Below are positions 23,468 through 34,068 of a stretch of 64,000 bases of DNA, one piece after another. Made by a program: the position numbers and the translations under genes. Origin of the DNA: Cavia porcellus (lineage: Eukaryota > Chordata > Mammalia > Rodentia > Caviidae); NCBI RefSeq assembly GCF_034190915.1, contig NW_026947502.1, positions 37,354,785 through 37,418,784 on the forward strand. The letters run 5' to 3'. The notes beneath the pieces were generated by a model. It ran no database searches, was not told the origin of the DNA, and was given only the letters and a program-made list of their open reading frames with translations. Within the stretch, counting starts at the first letter, position 1. Every line of letters starts with the position of its first letter.

Positions 23468-23544
23468 CTTCACCTGATGTGGGTAGGACTTTTGCAGTGG
23501 ATTGTGGCCAAAGTCTGCAAAAGTCCTACCCACATCAGGTGAAG
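23468..23544. repeat. Perfect 30-bp inverted repeat (hairpin)
   Basis: Arms 23468-23497 and 23515-23544 are exact reverse complements over all 30 bases, separated by a 17-base loop that itself contains the palindrome TGGCCA. It lies at the edge of an MLT1-like fragment. Perfection in an otherwise heavily diverged repeat implies a recent event such as a template switch. The RNA of either strand would fold into a long stem. Confidence 0.95.
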
Positions 23545-23757
23545 GACATGAGTAACACAGGACAGGAGGGCTTATCTGTCATGGTCTCTCAGGACTCCCC
23601 TAAAGGGGACTTTGTGAGCCTAGGCAGAACAGTTTTGTGCCCTGCATTCCCTAGTGTGTGAAGGAGTGACATCAGGGACTCTGATTTGTTCATAGAGTAT
23701 CCTATCTTATGTCTAGAATTGTTGTCACCATCTCCAAGGAGTCTTGTGAATAAATGA

Positions 23758-23893
23758 GTATCCAGGTTGGGTGGCAACACATGCAGGAAGATCACTGTGA
23801 GTTAGAGGCCAGCCTGGGCTATAAAGTGAGGAAAGTCTAAATTACATAGTGAAACTCTGTCTCAGAAAGACCAAAAGGAAAAAAAAAAAAAGA
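23758..23893 (+). mobile_element. B1 SINE, 5'-damaged
   Basis: B1 middle and 3' words are present: AGGAAGATCACTGTGAGTTAGAGGCCAGCCTGGGCTA, then AGTGAAACTCTGTCTCAGAAA, and an A run at 23879. The first ~30 bases are degraded. Confidence 0.8.
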
Positions 23894-23939
23894 ATGAATA
23901 AGTGAGTGATTCCTGTTATCATGTGTGATATAAAGAAAA

Positions 23940-24052
23940 AAAAGCTGTGTACACTGCAGGCCTGTCTGTAATCCCAGCATTCAGGGGACTGAGATTGGAG
24001 GAGTGAAAGTTGGAGGCCAGTCTGATACCTTGTCTCAAAAAGCAACCAATTA
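23940..24052 (+). mobile_element. B1 SINE, internally deleted
   Basis: Words CCTGTCTGTAATCCCAGCATT, GGAGGCCAGTCTGAT and CCTTGTCTCAAAAA in order. It is in the same orientation as the B1 at 23758, only about 50 bp downstream. Confidence 0.8.
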
Positions 24053-24777
24053 AAACGTAAATAAACATGACAGGCAGAAATAAGACTAGAAAATACACAC
24101 CATTAATATTTGTTCCCAGTTAGTTAGTCCATATGCTATGACAGAAGATCACATGGAAAGAAGTTATTTAGAAAATTGGACAAGGAGATAAGAGAGGGAG
24201 GAAAAAAAAAAAAACCTTTTTCTGGAAGACAAAAGTCCATTCTGCTCTCAGCCGAGTTCAGTACCAACTTCTAGGAGGCTCTTGGGTTCTTTATTCTTTG
24301 AGAGTGTCTCTGGGCTTTGGAGATACTACCAAAGTTGCTCGTGCCTTTTCTTCCCTGCAGTGTAGCTCTGCAGTGTGCAAACTTCCCTCAGGTAAAACAA
24401 TTTTGTGGCTCAATCTCCAGAGTACAAAACTGGACCCAAAGAGAAGGCAAATGGAGAGACAGATGAGGAGAAATGCCAGCACCTAAGTGGTCTCCAAAAG
24501 CTCAATGAGGGCCAAAGCCAGGTGTTATATAGATTTCCTGAGCACTCTATGGTTCTTCCTGGAGCACCCCTCACTGGAGCACTCTCCTGGCCTCCCGTTT
24601 GGTTCACAAACTCAGGCTGTGGGCATGGAGATCAGTGGGAGTGGGAACACAAGGAGGACACATGTTGTCTTGGAGTGTGGCATGGCCATTAACTTAAAAT
24701 ATGTAGAAACAGGACAAACAGGCACGTGTTTGGCACATGTCTAGAACTTAAAATACTGGCTTGTACATGTGCCCATC

Positions 24778-24824
<47 letters not shown>

Positions 24825-25564
24825 AAGTGGTAGATATAAGAATTAAGGAGGACTGATGCCCAGCCTCACTTCCCATAATCTGTGTCATCAGGAAGCAGTC
24901 ACTGGGCTTTCCTGTCACAGAAGGCTAAGGTGTGTACAGAGAAATACAGGTAACAGAACTTGGAGACTACTTTGGGCTTCCTTTCAGGAGATTTTCTAAC
25001 CTCCAACTGTGACTTTCAAGCAGGATGAAGGAGCTTTTCACAGAATCCAAATGTAATACATAACTAAGATGTAGCCCTAAAATCCAGCCAGAAAAAATGA
25101 AGCAGGAGGGACTTACTTCCAAGAAGCAACAGTGGTCACAAAAAGTAAATCAGTGAGTCATCACTCCAACCTTTGCACACAACACTCAATGGTAATTTGT
25201 GCCAGGGTGTCCATAGGCATGAATTGCTACCTGTGGTAACCTCTAGATTAGGTGACTACCATTTATCTGGAGACCCCAAGGTTTCTTCATCTTGTCCTGT
25301 ATTCCTTTTATTTGGCTCATGACTAACAATATGACATGTTTTTCTAACTGTGCCTATTACTTCTGGATGAACTGGTTGAACAGAAATCTCCAAAATACTT
25401 GTGTTTGTTCTGCTTCCATAAGTTACTTAAACCATTTTTCAATCCCAACTAACCAGAGAGACTTAGAATCTCTTCAACTGCTGCCTATGCAGTCAGTACC
25501 AGCGATTATAAACACTTAAAAGAAGACACAGTAAAACCTTGGAAGCACCAACTCTGTTAGTTTG
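24053..25564. other. unassigned sequence with one microsatellite
   Basis: 1.5 kb without a gene I can support. Overlapping short frames at 24298-24744 on both strands show no family motif. The only named feature is the (GT)n run at 24781-24822. Confidence 0.4.
24781..24822. repeat. (GT)n microsatellite
   Basis: About 20 GT units, nearly pure. Confidence 0.95.
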
Positions 25565-26218
25565 CTATTGCTGTATAGGAATGCTATTGATTTTTTTGTA
25601 TTGAGTTTGTATCCTGTGATACTGCCAAAGTTGGTTGTTAATTCTAGGAGTCATCTGGTGGAACATTTTGCATCTTCTGTACAAAGGATTATGTCAATGC
25701 AAATAATGATAATTTAATGTATTCTTTTTCTGTACATACTCCCTTTCTTTCTTTTTCTTGCCTGATTACTCTGGCTAATGCCTTGAGTACTACATTGAGA
25801 GGAGTAGTGACACTGAACGCCACTAGCTTATTCCTGGTTTTGCAGCTTCTACACATTTACTATGATGTTGGTTATCGATTTGTCATAAATGAGTTTTATT
25901 AGATTAAGGTAAGATCTTTCCACACCTATTGTCTTCAGAATTTTTGTCATGAATGGACACTGGATTTTGTGAGACTTTTTCTGTGTCTATTAAGATACCC
26001 TTGTACTTCTCTCTCATTTCTGTTTCTGTGGTGTATTACATTTACTGATTTGAATATGGTGAACTATCCTAGCATCCCTGCAATGAAGCCTAGTTGATCA
26101 TTATGTGTGAACCTTTGGATATTTTGCTGCATTCTGTTTGCCAGTATTGCATGGAGGGCTCTTGTGTCTATGTCTATGAAAGAGATTTACCTGTTGTTTT
26201 CTTTAATAGTTGGGTCCT
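25565..26218 (-). mobile_element. Old L1 (L1-0), RT segment
   Basis: Minus-strand ORF2 reverse-transcriptase region of a very diverged L1. It includes the area around the FADD-motif block and the DAEKAFD-type block (rev. comp. near 25980-26010, 'SIDTEKVSQ' like). It is interrupted at 26218 by a poly(A)-tailed insertion and resumes at 28453. The 3' part of ORF2 and the 3' UTR are missing to the left. Confidence 0.8.
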
Positions 26219-26360
26219 CTTTTAAAGTGTCTTTGTGCTTCAACATGGCATCTTGTAATTAAACATGGTAAACTGAAATGTGCTTTTCAATTTCAAGTAT
26301 GGATAATGTCTGTGTACTTAATGTTTTGTCTTTAAAACTCAATTTTTATATTTTTGGGGG

Positions 26361-26474
26361 AATTTTTTTGTCTTTTTTTTTTTTTTTTTCCTTTTTATCG
26401 GTACCGGGGATCGAACTCACGACTACCTGCTTGCAAGGTAGGCGCTTATACTGCTGAGCTAAATCCCCAGCCCA
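26361..26474 (-). mobile_element. ID-like SINE
   Basis: Minus strand: GGGCTGGGGATTTAGCTCAGC head, GCCTACCTTGCAAGCAGG, B box GTGAGTTCGATCCCC, GGTACCGATAAAAAGG and an A tail (T run at 26366-26389). It is closely similar to the 17936 and 43490 copies, and is inserted in the 26219 retrocopy. Confidence 0.9.
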
Positions 26475-26519
26475 AATGAAGTTTTGTTTTGTTTTGTCAT
26501 TTTTTTGGGGAATTGTAAT

Positions 26520-28092
26520 GTTGTTTATTTAACGAGGAAAAAAAAACAGAAAAAAGGGTATAGATAATACAGAATTTCAGAAAAATAAACAATAGGATAT
26601 CACTAGTTGATAAGTTACATATTGTCATCTTAGAAGTAGTTGTTCTAGCTACAAAATTAAATCCTACAAATCACAGTCAAATAATGACACTGTGAAAATT
26701 TCTGCTCAATGATCCAGCAAAAACTTAGTAATATGCTGTCCTACACACTTATTTTTTATCTTAAATCGGGTAAGATTAAACATGAGAAAACAGAACAGAA
26801 CAGTTCATAAGAAAACAAGATAAGGAAACACAGATTTCAAAGCAAGTCCACTGGAGATGTTCGCTGTCTATCTTAATGTCTCTAGTTTTCTTCCAAATAG
26901 TTGTTCCCATCTTCACACACATTGAATATATATACTGAACATAACAGAACTAATAAAATAATTACAGGATGGTGAAGGCTTTTTCGGTCTTCAAGACCTG
27001 ATTTTGGGGAAGTCAGTAATGACTACCATAATGTCTCTCGTTCTCTTTGTAGTAGCTGTCTTTATCTTTACGTATGCTGAAACTGAACATAAGAGACTAG
27101 ACTAATATCACTCTGAATAATAGTATCCTGAGAAGGAGAAAGGTGAGGAATTTCCTAAAAAAAGAAGGCAGAGGACATTGTTAAAAGTGCATCAGTATTT
27201 AAAAGCTACAGTAGTCTTATTGCTCTGTTTAGTTTGATTATATTTTGTTCCCTTCTGGCTACTCATATTAGATTTGAGGGCACATACATATAACCCCAAA
27301 ATAGCAGGTTATACCATGGTAACTATCCTTAATTTCCTTTTAACTTAAATTGAAACCCTGTATTACTTACATTGTCTTACTATGTCTGATCTTATTTGAA
27401 GCTGTTTTATTTGAATGCTATTTTACCTTGACTGGTGTTATTCACATTTGGTGTGCTTGCTGGTATCAAGTCTAAGAGTAGAGGCAACGACTCTGAAGAT
27501 GACAAGGTGTAAAAGATACCCATTGGGGGGCTGGGGATTTAGTTCAGTGGCTTAAGCACCTGCCTGGTAAGTGTTAGGTCGTGAGTTGATCCCCAGGACC
27601 AAATAAATAAATAAATAAAAGATATCCATTTCAGGTTTGATTATTAACTGCTTTCATGTCCTACAATGTCTTCAAAGTTGTGTTTTTATAAAAATAGCTA
27701 TATAATGTTATGCTTAACTATATAATGCCTGATAATGTGAAAGATTCTATTGAAAATAACAAGAGAAAACACAGTAAGTACTTAATATCACCTAATATTG
27801 TGGTCTTATATTACTTTTTCATATCATAATTTTCTAGGAATTTGTTTTGTTGTCTTGTTTTGATCTTTTTTCCCCATAATACTGAAAGGATAGATATACA
27901 CGTAGAGATTCACACATGGGAAGAATTTTTAACCTATTTATGGGAACAAATTTTATAATACACCATGTAATGAACAGATACTGTGAAGAAGAAGAGACAC
28001 TTAGAAACCCAATGATAATTCTGAAGCATTATAATGTAAAATCTAGCAATACTATTATGCACTGTTCAGAGTGATATTAGTCTAGTCTCTTA
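26520..28092 (-). mobile_element. L1 3' end with inverted 5' segment (twin priming)
   Basis: Flanked by 19-bp copies TTTTTTGGGGAATTGTAAT (26501-26519) and TTTTTTGGTGAATTGTAAT (28093-28111). 26520-27123 is L1 3' UTR in minus orientation. 27126-28092 is the more 5' part of the same UTR in plus orientation. The two parts overlap in element coordinates, leaving a perfect 27-bp inverted repeat (27091-27117 and 28065-28091). This is the order expected for an L1 inserted by twin priming on the minus strand. An ID SINE interrupts the inverted part. Confidence 0.8.
27525..27616 (+). mobile_element. ID-like SINE with AAAT tail
   Basis: GGGCTGGGGATTTAGTTCAG head, TGGTAAGTGTTAGGTCGTGAG anticodon/B-box region (shorter than in the GGTACCG subtype), and an (AAAT)n tail. 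Flanks AAAAGATACCCATT (27511-27524) and AAAAGATATCCATT (27617-27630) form a 14-bp duplication with one difference. Confidence 0.9.
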
Positions 28093-28452
28093 TTTTTTGG
28101 TGAATTGTAATTTTACCACTGCATTTGCGTTAATCTTTTGATGCACATGCTTTATTTTCTCTTTCATATATGATGTTTCTGAAGTTGATGCAATATTTGG
28201 CATTAAGATATACATTTATAGAGGCTTGGAGCATGTGTTTTTCACAAAGTTGTGTTCTTTTCACATAACTAGTACATTAATGAATGTTATGGTTTGCATG
28301 TTGTGATGAGATACTTGCTGATTTCCTAACATCACTGGATATTATACCATGTACATTATGTTGTCTGATTTTCTTTCTCACTGGAGCCAACATTTGTCAT
28401 TTAAGTAAACCTTGTTTTTCTAACCATCAAAAAAAAAAAATAGTTGGGTCCT

Positions 28453-28565
28453 TGACTGGTTTTGGAATTGGATCAATGCTGGTCTCGAGGAATGAGTTTG
28501 GAAATACTCTTTCACTTTCAATTGTATTAAAAGTTTTGTGTATTGGTGTTATAACTTCCCTTAAG
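28453..28565 (-). mobile_element. L1-0, RT segment continued
   Basis: Resumes the RT sequence broken at 26218 (rev. comp. of CCTTGACTGGTTTTGGAATTGGATC... is the RT block upstream of motif A). It is cut again at about 28565, where the 3' end of L1-2 begins. It resumes at 50803. Confidence 0.75.
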
Positions 28566-30678
28566 TTCTTCTATTTTTTAACTTTATTCTTTTTATTAGT
28601 ATATATTTGCCATATATACTGACCACATTCATCATAGGAATTTGTACCTGTACGTAACGCTGCAATTCATTTTTCCCCATTCTCTTTCTCTCCCTTTATC
28701 CCTTCTTCCACATTTCATTTACAGAAGTTTGTTTCCATTTTTGCCTTTCTTCTCTTTTTCTTTTCTTTTCCTTTCCTTCTCTTCCTCCTCCCCTTCTATT
28801 GTTCACCTTGCCATTTGTATTTATATTTCTTACTTCCCAATATTTATTCCCCATTATATTCCACCTTTACCCTTTGGGGATCTCATACAAGAGGAACAGT
28901 GAAATATTTAAACTTGCATGCCTCATTTATTTCACTTAAGGTTGTGGTCTATGGTGCATCCATTTTCCTACAAATGATTCAAGTTTACCTTTCTTTGTGG
29001 CATAGTAGTACTCTACTGTGTATAAATACCACATTTTCTTTCTCCATTTATCTTTGCTGGGCATATGGGCTGTTTTCAAGATTTAGGTATGATAAATTGT
29101 ATTTCTATAACCATGGGTGTATGTTGTTCTGAAGCTTTCATTCTTTCAGGAAGATACCTAGAAGGAAAATTTCTGTACCAAATGAACACTCAAGTTCTAG
29201 TTTTTTGAGGAGTTCCCAAATCAGAAATTGTAATGATCCCTGGCTTAGGCCCCTTTGCTATTCTAGCTCTCTTCTGGTTTCATACAAATTTTGGGGTTTT
29301 CCAGTTCTGTGAGGTATACTATCTATATTTTTATCAGGATTGCATGAAATATGGCCATAGTTTTGGAACTATGGCCATTTGGGCTGTGTTGGTTCTGACT
29401 ATACAGAAACAGAAAATACCTTTTCATTTTCTGATACCTCTTCAATCTTCTTTTTTCAATGTATATAATTTTCCCTTCCTTTGTTAGATTGATTTTGAAG
29501 TATTTCACTTTCCTTGATGATATTGTGAAAAGTGTGGCTTTTCTAATTTTTCTTTTGGTGTCAGTTTGTTATTAATGTACAAGAATGTTATTAATTTTTG
29601 AGAGTTGACTTTGTAACCCACTATGATACTGAATTTAGTTATTAAATCTAGGACTCTTGTGTTAGAGATTTAAAAGTCTTCCTGTGTATCATATTGTTTC
29701 TATCAAATAATGATAATTAAAATTCTTCTTTTCTTTTTATTTCTGTCTCTGGTCTAACTGCTTTGCCTAATGTTTCCAGATATATATTGAATAGGAGCAT
29801 TGATAAGGATATTTTTGTCTTCTTCCTGATTTTAGAGTAAAACTGTCTAGTTTTCTGACCATTTAGTATGATATTTGCTGTTGATTTATCAAAGATGGCT
29901 TTTATGTGATTGATATAAAGACCATCTATTCCAATTTTCTGTAGGATTTTTATCATGAATGAGCATTGTACTTTTCCAATTTTTTTTATCTATTGAAATT
30001 ATTGTAGGGTTTTGGTCATTGGCTCTGTTAATATGCTATATTCCATTGTTGATTTGAATATTTTAAACCAACCCTACATTCCTGGGATGAATCTTGCTTG
30101 ATCATGCTGTATAATCTTTTTAGTGACTTACTGTATTCTGTTTACCAGTATCTTTTTAAGTGTTTTTGTCTCTATGTTCATTAGGGGTACTGTCCTGTAA
30201 TTCTCTTTTTTGACTGGATTCTACTCCAATTTTGGTATCAGGTTAGTGCTTTCTTCCAGGAATGAGTTTGGGAGTATTGTTTTCACTTGAATTTCATTAA
30301 AGAGTTTTAGTAGTAGTGCCATTAGAGTATCTGTAAATTTCTTGAGGAACTGAGAATTGAATCTATCAGGACCTGGACTTTTTTTTTTTTTAAACAGGAT
30401 TTAGCTATGTAGTGCAGTAATGGTTTAATATTGCGTATGTAGCTCAGGCGGTCCTCAAGTTCATAGTGATTCTCCTGTTCAGTCTCCTGAGTGCTAGAAT
30501 TACAGGCATGTGCCACTATGCCACTGGGATTTTCCTTTTCCTTTTTTTTTTTTTACTGGTTTTTTAATTGTTTCTTCAATTTCATTGACTTGTACTGGGT
30601 TATTTAAAATATTTACACCTTGATTCAGTTTTGGTAATTCATATGTATCTAGGAATCTGTCCATTTCTTCTACATTTT
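28566..30678 (-). mobile_element. L1-2, 3' UTR and ORF2 C-terminal to RT
   Basis: Minus strand: 3' UTR at 28566-28880 (with a polypyrimidine tract on the plus strand at 28735-28800), ORF2 C-terminal region 28880-29480, post-RT and RT blocks 29480-30678. RT motif A appears around 29990-29960 and the segment near 29956-29717 (DGLYINHIKAIFDK..., IILNGQKT) is still in one frame. Everything else is broken. Probable target copies CTTAAGTTCTT (near 28555) and CTGAAGGTCTT (near 50800) delimit L1-2 within L1-0. Confidence 0.8.
30371..30530 (-). mobile_element. B1 SINE
   Basis: Minus strand B1: rev. comp. of TGTAGCTCAGGCGGTCCTCA, CAGTCTCCTGAGTGCTAGAA and GGCATGTGCCACTATGCCACTGG, with the A tail as T run at 30379-30391. 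Inserted in the RT region of L1-2. It includes a partial duplication of the middle portion. Confidence 0.8.
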
Positions 30679-31057
30679 TGTTATGGTTTGCTTTTAAATG
30701 ACCTTGCAATGCCTCATGCAGTCATGAAGGTAACTAAATCCAGGGTTTTGATTGGTTAATTGTCTACAGCAGGGTGCGGTGATGTTAATTGTCTAGAGCA
30801 GGGTGTGCTGCACCCACCCAGGGATGGGTATCAAGCATAACATATAAGGGAGGGAAAGAGCTGTGCTCTCCCCTTATGCGTTTTCTACTCTTGTCACTTG
30901 TGGCTGACATGAACAGTTGTCCCTCAGCCACGCCACACTGCCTTGGAACCAGCTGAATATGGACTGAAACCTCCAAAAACGGTAAGCTAAATAAATCTTT
31001 TCTTCCCTAATTTTTGATATCAGATATTTTGTCTCAACAAGAAAAGTAACCAAGACA
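30679..31057 (+). repeat. 5' LTR of MaLR at 30679
   Basis: TGTTATGGTTTGC start, CCAGCTGAATATGGACTGAAACC, AAATAAATC polyadenylation region and a TAACCAAGACA end. It contains a near-tandem repeat of TTAATTGTCTA.AGCAGGGTG at 30757-30806 that is absent from the 3' LTR. Confidence 0.85.
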
Positions 31058-32510
31058 GAATTTGGTACCAGTGGAGTGGGGTCATTGTACCTAATCAAGT
31101 GGTTCAAGAGCCTTTGGGAATGGCTTGTGGAAAGAATTTGGTAAGCTTTGGAAATGTTGCCTGAAAGAGTGGCACCAGAATGCCTTGGACTCTCATATAT
31201 GGGAGATTCTAGTCAGAGCTCAGAAGACCTGAATGAAGGCTGTGAGAAATCCTGCTGGTAAAGAGGAAGCTCAGGAAGTTTCTGCTGGAAAGGAGGACTG
31301 CATTGACTGTTGGACTCCAGACAATGTGTGTTATGGCTTGGCAAAAATTTTGCTCATGTTCATAGACTTTGCTTGAAACTGAGATTAAGGGTGACAGACT
31401 TTAAGTAATCTGGCAGAAGAAATTTCAAGACATTCAAATGTTCAGGGGGAGATATGGTTATTATTGGGGGTTTAAGCCAGATTTATTTTATGAATCAAGA
31501 GCAAAGATACTAGCAGGGTAACTTAAAGAGTTGTGAGTTTGGCTAGAAAAAAATCTCTAATAAAGCTTTGGACTGCAATGATAGAGCTGAGATCTTGATT
31601 GATGAAAAGTAACAGAACAGAAAAGATAGCCAAGTACATCATGAAGAAGCAGAGGATGGCCTCCACCCTTTGCAGCCTCAAAATTGCAAAAGTGAAAGGC
31701 TTTACTTTGAAAAGAAAATCATAGAGTGTTGTGTTCCAGAATGGCAGCAGCATAGAGAATCAGGTACTCTCAATTAGTTTCAGAGTGCTCTGTGATCCAG
31801 GCACTCAACCCATACAGCCAAGACAGACCAAATCTTGGCTACTGTTCCAGCTGGCTGTAGACCTCAGCATCATCCACATGGCACTGGTTTCAAGTGCAAA
31901 CAGGGTGAAAGAATTCTGAGGTTAAAAAGGCTTCCACCCCAATTTCATAAGGCCTGGGAGGCCAGGCAGTGTGTTCCTAAGAGGGCAGTAGGTGAAGCTG
32001 TGCATGTGAAGACAAAGGGACAGTGGAATACCCAGAAGTTTGGAAAGCCAGGAGCATAGACCATCTACAGAATCCTGAAAGGAGGAAGCAAAGTCAGCCT
32101 AAGCAAGAAACTGTGGGAGCTACAACCACCAGAAGTGCAATAGGAGTAGAATCATTCAAGCCTTTTGGAGCTCACAACCAGTTTGCTTCAGATGCTGAAT
32201 GTGTAACTCCAAGATTTGATGTTTCCTTGCTGGATTTTGGATTTATTTTGGTGCCATTCTTTTGTATCTGTCTGTTTGTATTCTTTGGAATGGTAGCATT
32301 TATCTTGTGTCACTGAATGTTAGAAGTGTTTAACTTTGTTTTCATTGGTACAGGGGTTACAGCTGAATTTGCCTTAGATCTTGGAGAAGACTTGGGACTT
32401 TAACATTTCAGTAACACTGAAGCTGTTAGGCCTTTGGCAACTTTTGGAGATGGACTACATGTCTTTTGAACAAAGGATGTGCATGAGTCCTTGGGGGACC
32501 AGGGATGTAA

Positions 32511-32877
32511 TACTATGATTTGTAGCAAAGTGTCCCTCAAAAGCCTCATGAAGTCATGGAGGCAGCTGAATCTAGCATTTGTGATTGGTTCATTATCTCA
32601 AACTAGGAATGGCAGTGTGAGTGTTGCAACTGCCTAGAGGCAGGTAGCTAGCATACAATATAATGGAGAGAATGAAGCATGCCTTTCCATTTTGTCCTTT
32701 TTTGCTCTTGTTGCTTGTGACTGGCATGAACAGTGGTCGCTTTGCCACTCAACTCTCCTAGAGCCAGCTGAGTATGGACTGAAACCTCCCAAAATGGTAA
32801 GCTAAATTAATCTTTCCTTACTTCATTTAGATCATCAAGTATTTTGTCTCAGCAAAGAAAGAAAAGTCACCAAGACA
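32511..32877 (+). repeat. 3' LTR of MaLR at 30679
   Basis: TACTATGATTTG start, GAGCCAGCTGAGTATGGACTGAAACC and a GTCACCAAGACA end. It lies downstream of a purine-rich stretch (TTGGGGGACCAGGGA). Confidence 0.85.
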
Positions 32878-32882
32878 ATTTT

Positions 32883-33139
32883 CTATCCTATTAGAGCACA
32901 GGTTATTGAAGTAGGTGTTAATGCTGTGGATTTCTGTAGGATCTGTTACGATGTTACCCTTTCCATTGCTAATTAGAATTGTATGCTATTTCATGGATTT
33001 AAATTTTTTTCTTTTTCTTTTAAAAAGGTTGGATAAGGTTTTCTCTATTTTATTTAACCTTTCAGAGAACTAGCTCTGATTCAATGATTTTTGTATTGTT
33101 TTCTTGGTTTCCATTGCATCAATTTCTGCTTTTATCTTT
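32883..33139 (-). mobile_element. L1-2, RT N-terminal segment
   Basis: Continues L1-2 ORF2 directly from 30678 across the MaLR: rev. comp. of AAGTAGGTGTTAATGCTGTGGATTTCTGTAGG and TTTCAGAGAACTAGCTCTG is the region between endonuclease and RT. It stops at 33139, where half-L1 copy B begins. Confidence 0.8.
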
Positions 33140-33285
33140 TTTAATTAAAAAAGAAAAGAGTAAAAAAGATGATATGGAATTTCAAAACAGAGTATTAGGG
33201 GATTAATAATGCTTAATTTGTTCCATATTGTTTTCAGAGCAGTTTTTCAGATTACCAGACATTTGCATGAAGATATAATCAAATA

Positions 33286-33378
33286 GCCAGGGATTTAGCT
33301 CAGTGGCATAAGTGCCTGCTTGGCAAGCACAAGGTCGTGAGTTTGATCCCCGGTGCCACAAAAAAAAAATTTAAAAAA
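33286..33378 (+). mobile_element. ID-like SINE with 15-bp target duplication
   Basis: Perfect flanks AGATATAATCAAATA at 33271-33285 and 33379-33393. Body GCCAGGGATTTAGCTCAGTGG, GCTTGGCAAGCACAAGGTCGTGAG, TTTGATCCCCGGTGCC, then A tail. It sits in the 3' UTR of half-L1 copy B. Confidence 0.95.
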
Positions 33379-33450
33379 AGATATAATCAAATAATGAAAG
33401 CACAAATCATACTTCCTTATTGAGCTAACAGAGATCAGTAGTATAGTTAT

Positions 33451-33512
33451 CTATCATATATATATATGTATATATATATATACATATGCACACACACACA
33501 CACATATATAAT
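33451..33512. repeat. (TA)n(CA)n microsatellite
   Basis: Alternating TATATA and CACACA tract within the 3' UTR of half-L1 copy B. A similar TA tract lies at the equivalent place in L1-3 (36450). Confidence 0.9.
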
Positions 33513-33816
33513 CTTTTCTCTTCTTTTCTCCTTTCCCCCATCCTAGTTGTTCCTTCCCTTTTTAGCTGTTTTCTCACTTTACTTTCATAACAGCTGTTGT
33601 ACATTTGAATCCCACCAGCTCCTTCAGATATATGTATACTAGGGAGACAACAATATGGTCACCCTTGTGAGTCTGAACCATTTCAGCCATAAGCATGATC
33701 TCAAGTGGCATCCATTTCCTTACAAGAGCATGAAATTGTCCTTCTTTATAGCTGAGTATCTTTCCATTGTATAAAATGCCATGTCTTCCTTATTCATTTC
33801 ATGGTTGATAAGCAAT

Positions 33817-34068
33817 CTATTGCTTTTTCTGCTTCCATGTCACATGAGACATTGTTTTCTCTCTGACTTTCAGTCTATGAGTTTCCTTTTGAGTTAATGT
33901 GTTGCTTGTATGAAGCATATTGATGGATTTTGTTTGTTGAGCCATATGGCCTGTGTTTCTTTCTATTGGTGAACTGAGGTCATCTGCATTAATGGTTACA
34001 GCCAATATGCACAGGATTGTCCGTGCCATGCTTTTTTCTTGCCATTGGCTCCCTACTTTTCCACTCAA
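33817..34068 (-). pseudogene. ORF2 stub of half-L1 copy B
   Basis: 83 codons covering the N-terminal endonuclease start of L1 ORF2p: TINADDLSSPIERN corresponds to the conserved NVNVLNSPIKRN start, and TQKETHRLKVR follows. The catalytic endonuclease residues and the RT lie beyond the deletion, so no enzyme could be made. Upstream codons belong to the ORF1-ORF2 linker. Confidence 0.7.

Larger units (their letters stand above)
26219..28438 (+). mobile_element. Poly(A)-tailed retrocopy of unknown parent, split by an L1
   Basis: Target copies AATAGTTGGGTCCT lie at 26205-26218 and 28439-28452 inside L1-0, and twelve A's (28429-28440) precede the right copy, so the insert is a + strand L1-mobilised retrocopy. 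After removing the L1 at 26520-28092 and the ID SINE at 26361-26474, about 550 bp remain. They are AT-rich and non-coding, with a variant AGTAAA signal at 28414-28419 about 10 bases before the A tail. It looks like a 5'-truncated copy of an mRNA 3' UTR or a long non-coding RNA. I do not recognise the parent. Confidence 0.6.
30679..32877 (+). mobile_element. Complete MaLR element with two LTRs
   Basis: Perfect 5-bp target copies ATTTT at 30674-30678 and 32878-32882 flank an element of 2.2 kb. 5' LTR 30679-31057, internal region 31058-32510, 3' LTR 32511-32877. Internal start GAATTTGGTACCAGTGGAGT fits the MaLR/ERV-L primer-binding site position. Conserved MaLR words follow (AAGTGGTTCAAGAGCC, GCCTGAAAGAGTGGC). 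As in MaLRs generally, it encodes no retroviral proteins; frames of 60-97 codons inside it are chance. It is inserted into L1-2 ORF2. Confidence 0.9.

Noticed and set aside
24298..24744. Cluster of overlapping frames on both strands, possible exon
   Set aside because: No splice-site context, conserved motif or codon pattern I can support. Left as unassigned.
28642..28902. 86-codon frame rich in Ser/Phe/Pro
   Set aside because: It lies in the polypyrimidine 3' UTR of minus-strand L1-2.
33286..33378. tRNA-like A and B boxes that could be read as a tRNA gene (also at 17936, 26361, 27525, 43490)
   Set aside because: Each has a poly(A) tail and most have direct target duplications, and the acceptor stem does not close. 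They are SINEs.
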